Shown: piece after piece, positions 63,175 through 64,000 of the stretch
How positions within the stretch are numbered: the stretch's first letter is position 1
How the letters are laid out: each line of letters begins with the position of its first letter
Source: Sinonovacula constricta
Taxonomy: Eukaryota; Mollusca; Bivalvia; Cardiida; Solecurtidae
DNA: 64,000 nt
Assembly (NCBI GenBank): GCA_007844125.1
Contig: CM017567.1
Coordinates: 8,454,196 to 8,518,195, forward strand
Direction: 5' to 3'
Made by a program: the position numbers and the translations under genes
Notes under the pieces: model-generated
The model's database searches: none
The model's input: only the letters and a program-made list of their open reading frames with translations
What the model was told of the DNA's origin: nothing

Positions 63175-63321
63175 CTCCCATAGTATTTTGAAGTCCTTCT
63201 GTTCTACACGTATCAGTTCAGTGTAGTCTTGAGTGATGATGGTACAGTGTCGAGGCCGGTTGGTCAACACAGACTCGCCAAAAGATGTCCCAGGACCCAA
63301 CGTACATAGTGTTATCAAATC
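63175..63321 (-). CDS. RAPGEF4: Epac/RAPGEF4-like exon: CNB-A phosphate-binding cassette
   Basis: This 147-nt, phase 0 to phase 0 exon encodes [40 protein letters not shown] and QKDFKILWE. It is the second half of the N-terminal cAMP-binding domain of Epac2, with the cassette [14 protein letters not shown]. The Glu that contacts the ribose and the Arg that contacts the cyclic phosphate in this fold are both present, so binding is plausible. In Epac2 CNB-A has low affinity and helps place the protein in the cell (family knowledge). The acceptor is TTTTACTGCAG, immediately preceded by a TA microsatellite. The donor is GTAAGA (63169-63174). Earlier exons of CNB-A lie beyond 64000; the next exon in Epac2 (YRQYMAGLL segment) was not found. 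Confidence 0.92.
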
Positions 63322-63329
63322 CTGCAGTA

Positions 63330-63360
63330 AAATATATATATATATATATATTTTTTTTTC
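63330..63360. repeat. TA microsatellite and A/T tract at the CNB-A exon acceptor
   Basis: About ten TA units and a run of nine T bases (plus strand) begin nine bases upstream of the splice acceptor of the CNB-A exon. They replace the usual polypyrimidine tract on the minus strand. Confidence 0.9.
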
Positions 63361-63384
63361 TTTATTTCGGGTTCAAGTCTCAAC

Positions 63385-63640
63385 AACTATCATTCAAGAG
63401 TTATAAGGCAATATCAACTTGAAGCAGCTATACTGCTGCCTTTATTGTGATAGCATGCCTGAAATACCACACCCAGTCACATTATCCTGACATAAGGCCA
63501 ACCAGTATGTGGAACTCTCCTTGCAAGTTGCATACAAGACATAAAGCTATTCAACTACAGTACCTTTCCACAACTTTGATCCGAGATGGATAACCTGAGA
63601 TGGATAACCAGCAGATGTTCTACCTACTGTGCTTCAAAAT
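63385..63640 (-). mobile_element. SINE-A copy close to the CNB-A exon
   Basis: Body words CTTGAAGCAGCTATACTGCT, GATAGCATGCCTGAAATACC and CACATTATCCTGACATAAGG match 28065-28375 in the same orientation. The head on the minus strand contains GGTAGAACATCTGCTGG, an A-box-like block. Confidence 0.75.
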
Positions 63641-64000
63641 CAGAAATAAAACACTTATTTATACTATTGTATTTATTCTTATGAAGTGCACATGAATGCA
63701 CTTATGTGTTAAGTTCACAAATATGTGTTACCACAACTAGTCAGTACAGATATGTTTTAATGTGAGATTGCTTCTCATATAAGTTTTTAAAAAATATTTC
63801 AGTAAGGCCATTGGGAAAAAATGGTTTTCTTGTTAACTACACAGGATAATTTTAAAAAGCCACAATATATCCCAGACAAGTTGTTTTTTATCAGTATTTA
63901 ACAGTTTAAATTGTCAGTGGTTTAAAAATAATTATAAAAACTTATTTGTGGATAACATTCGGAAGCTGATAATATTATAAATTGAAAAATACATACTAAA
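63641..64000. other. Intron upstream of the CNB-A exon
   Basis: AT-rich unique sequence with no feature recognised. Confidence 0.5.

Overview
This is a eukaryotic, AT-rich, intron- and repeat-dominated window. I see no operons or bacterial signals. It lies inside one minus-strand gene: an Epac-type cAMP-activated Rap guanine-nucleotide exchange factor, best matched to RAPGEF4 (Epac2). The N-terminal cAMP-binding domain (CNB-A), a DEP domain and the start of the second cAMP-binding domain (CNB-B) are all recognisable as spliced exons. Gene structure, tRNA-derived SINEs and very abundant minisatellites suggest a metazoan, most likely a mollusc (bivalve). The taxon is inferred, not proven.

Layout, in transcription order from right to left. 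A CNB-A exon lies at 63175-63321; earlier exons are beyond the window. An intron of more than 50 kb follows, packed with repeats, with one plausible short linker exon at 46851-46925. A giant open frame then occupies 4654-9199 (1,515 codons up to a consensus splice donor). After it come a linker exon (2172-2287), the DEP exon (1547-1775), the DEP-to-CNB-B exon (950-1133), a helical/CNB-B exon (562-707) and a CNB-B hairpin exon (121-197). The rest of CNB-B, REM, RA and the CDC25-homology catalytic domain lie beyond position 1. All junctions from the giant exon to position 121 agree in reading phase.

The most interesting point is the giant exon. It begins with ATG directly after an in-frame stop, has no domain I recognise, and splices in phase into the linker and DEP exons. 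It looks like an alternative first coding exon. It would make an Epac isoform lacking CNB-A (as vertebrate Epac2B does) but carrying a novel, roughly 1,500-residue, Ser-rich, probably disordered N-terminus with PKA-like phosphorylation motifs.

The intron holds tandem arrays with units of about 25, 30, 33, 35, 37, 41-43, 44, 69, 73 and 330 bp. It also holds at least 25 copies of a short palindromic dispersed element, two tRNA-derived SINE families and a 442-bp foldback element. Several minisatellites sit within or against the arms of the palindromic element, suggesting that the element seeds tandem arrays. The long open frames in these arrays are by-products of unit lengths divisible by three, or of low complexity, and are not called as genes. 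Boundaries of repeats are read by eye and are approximate.
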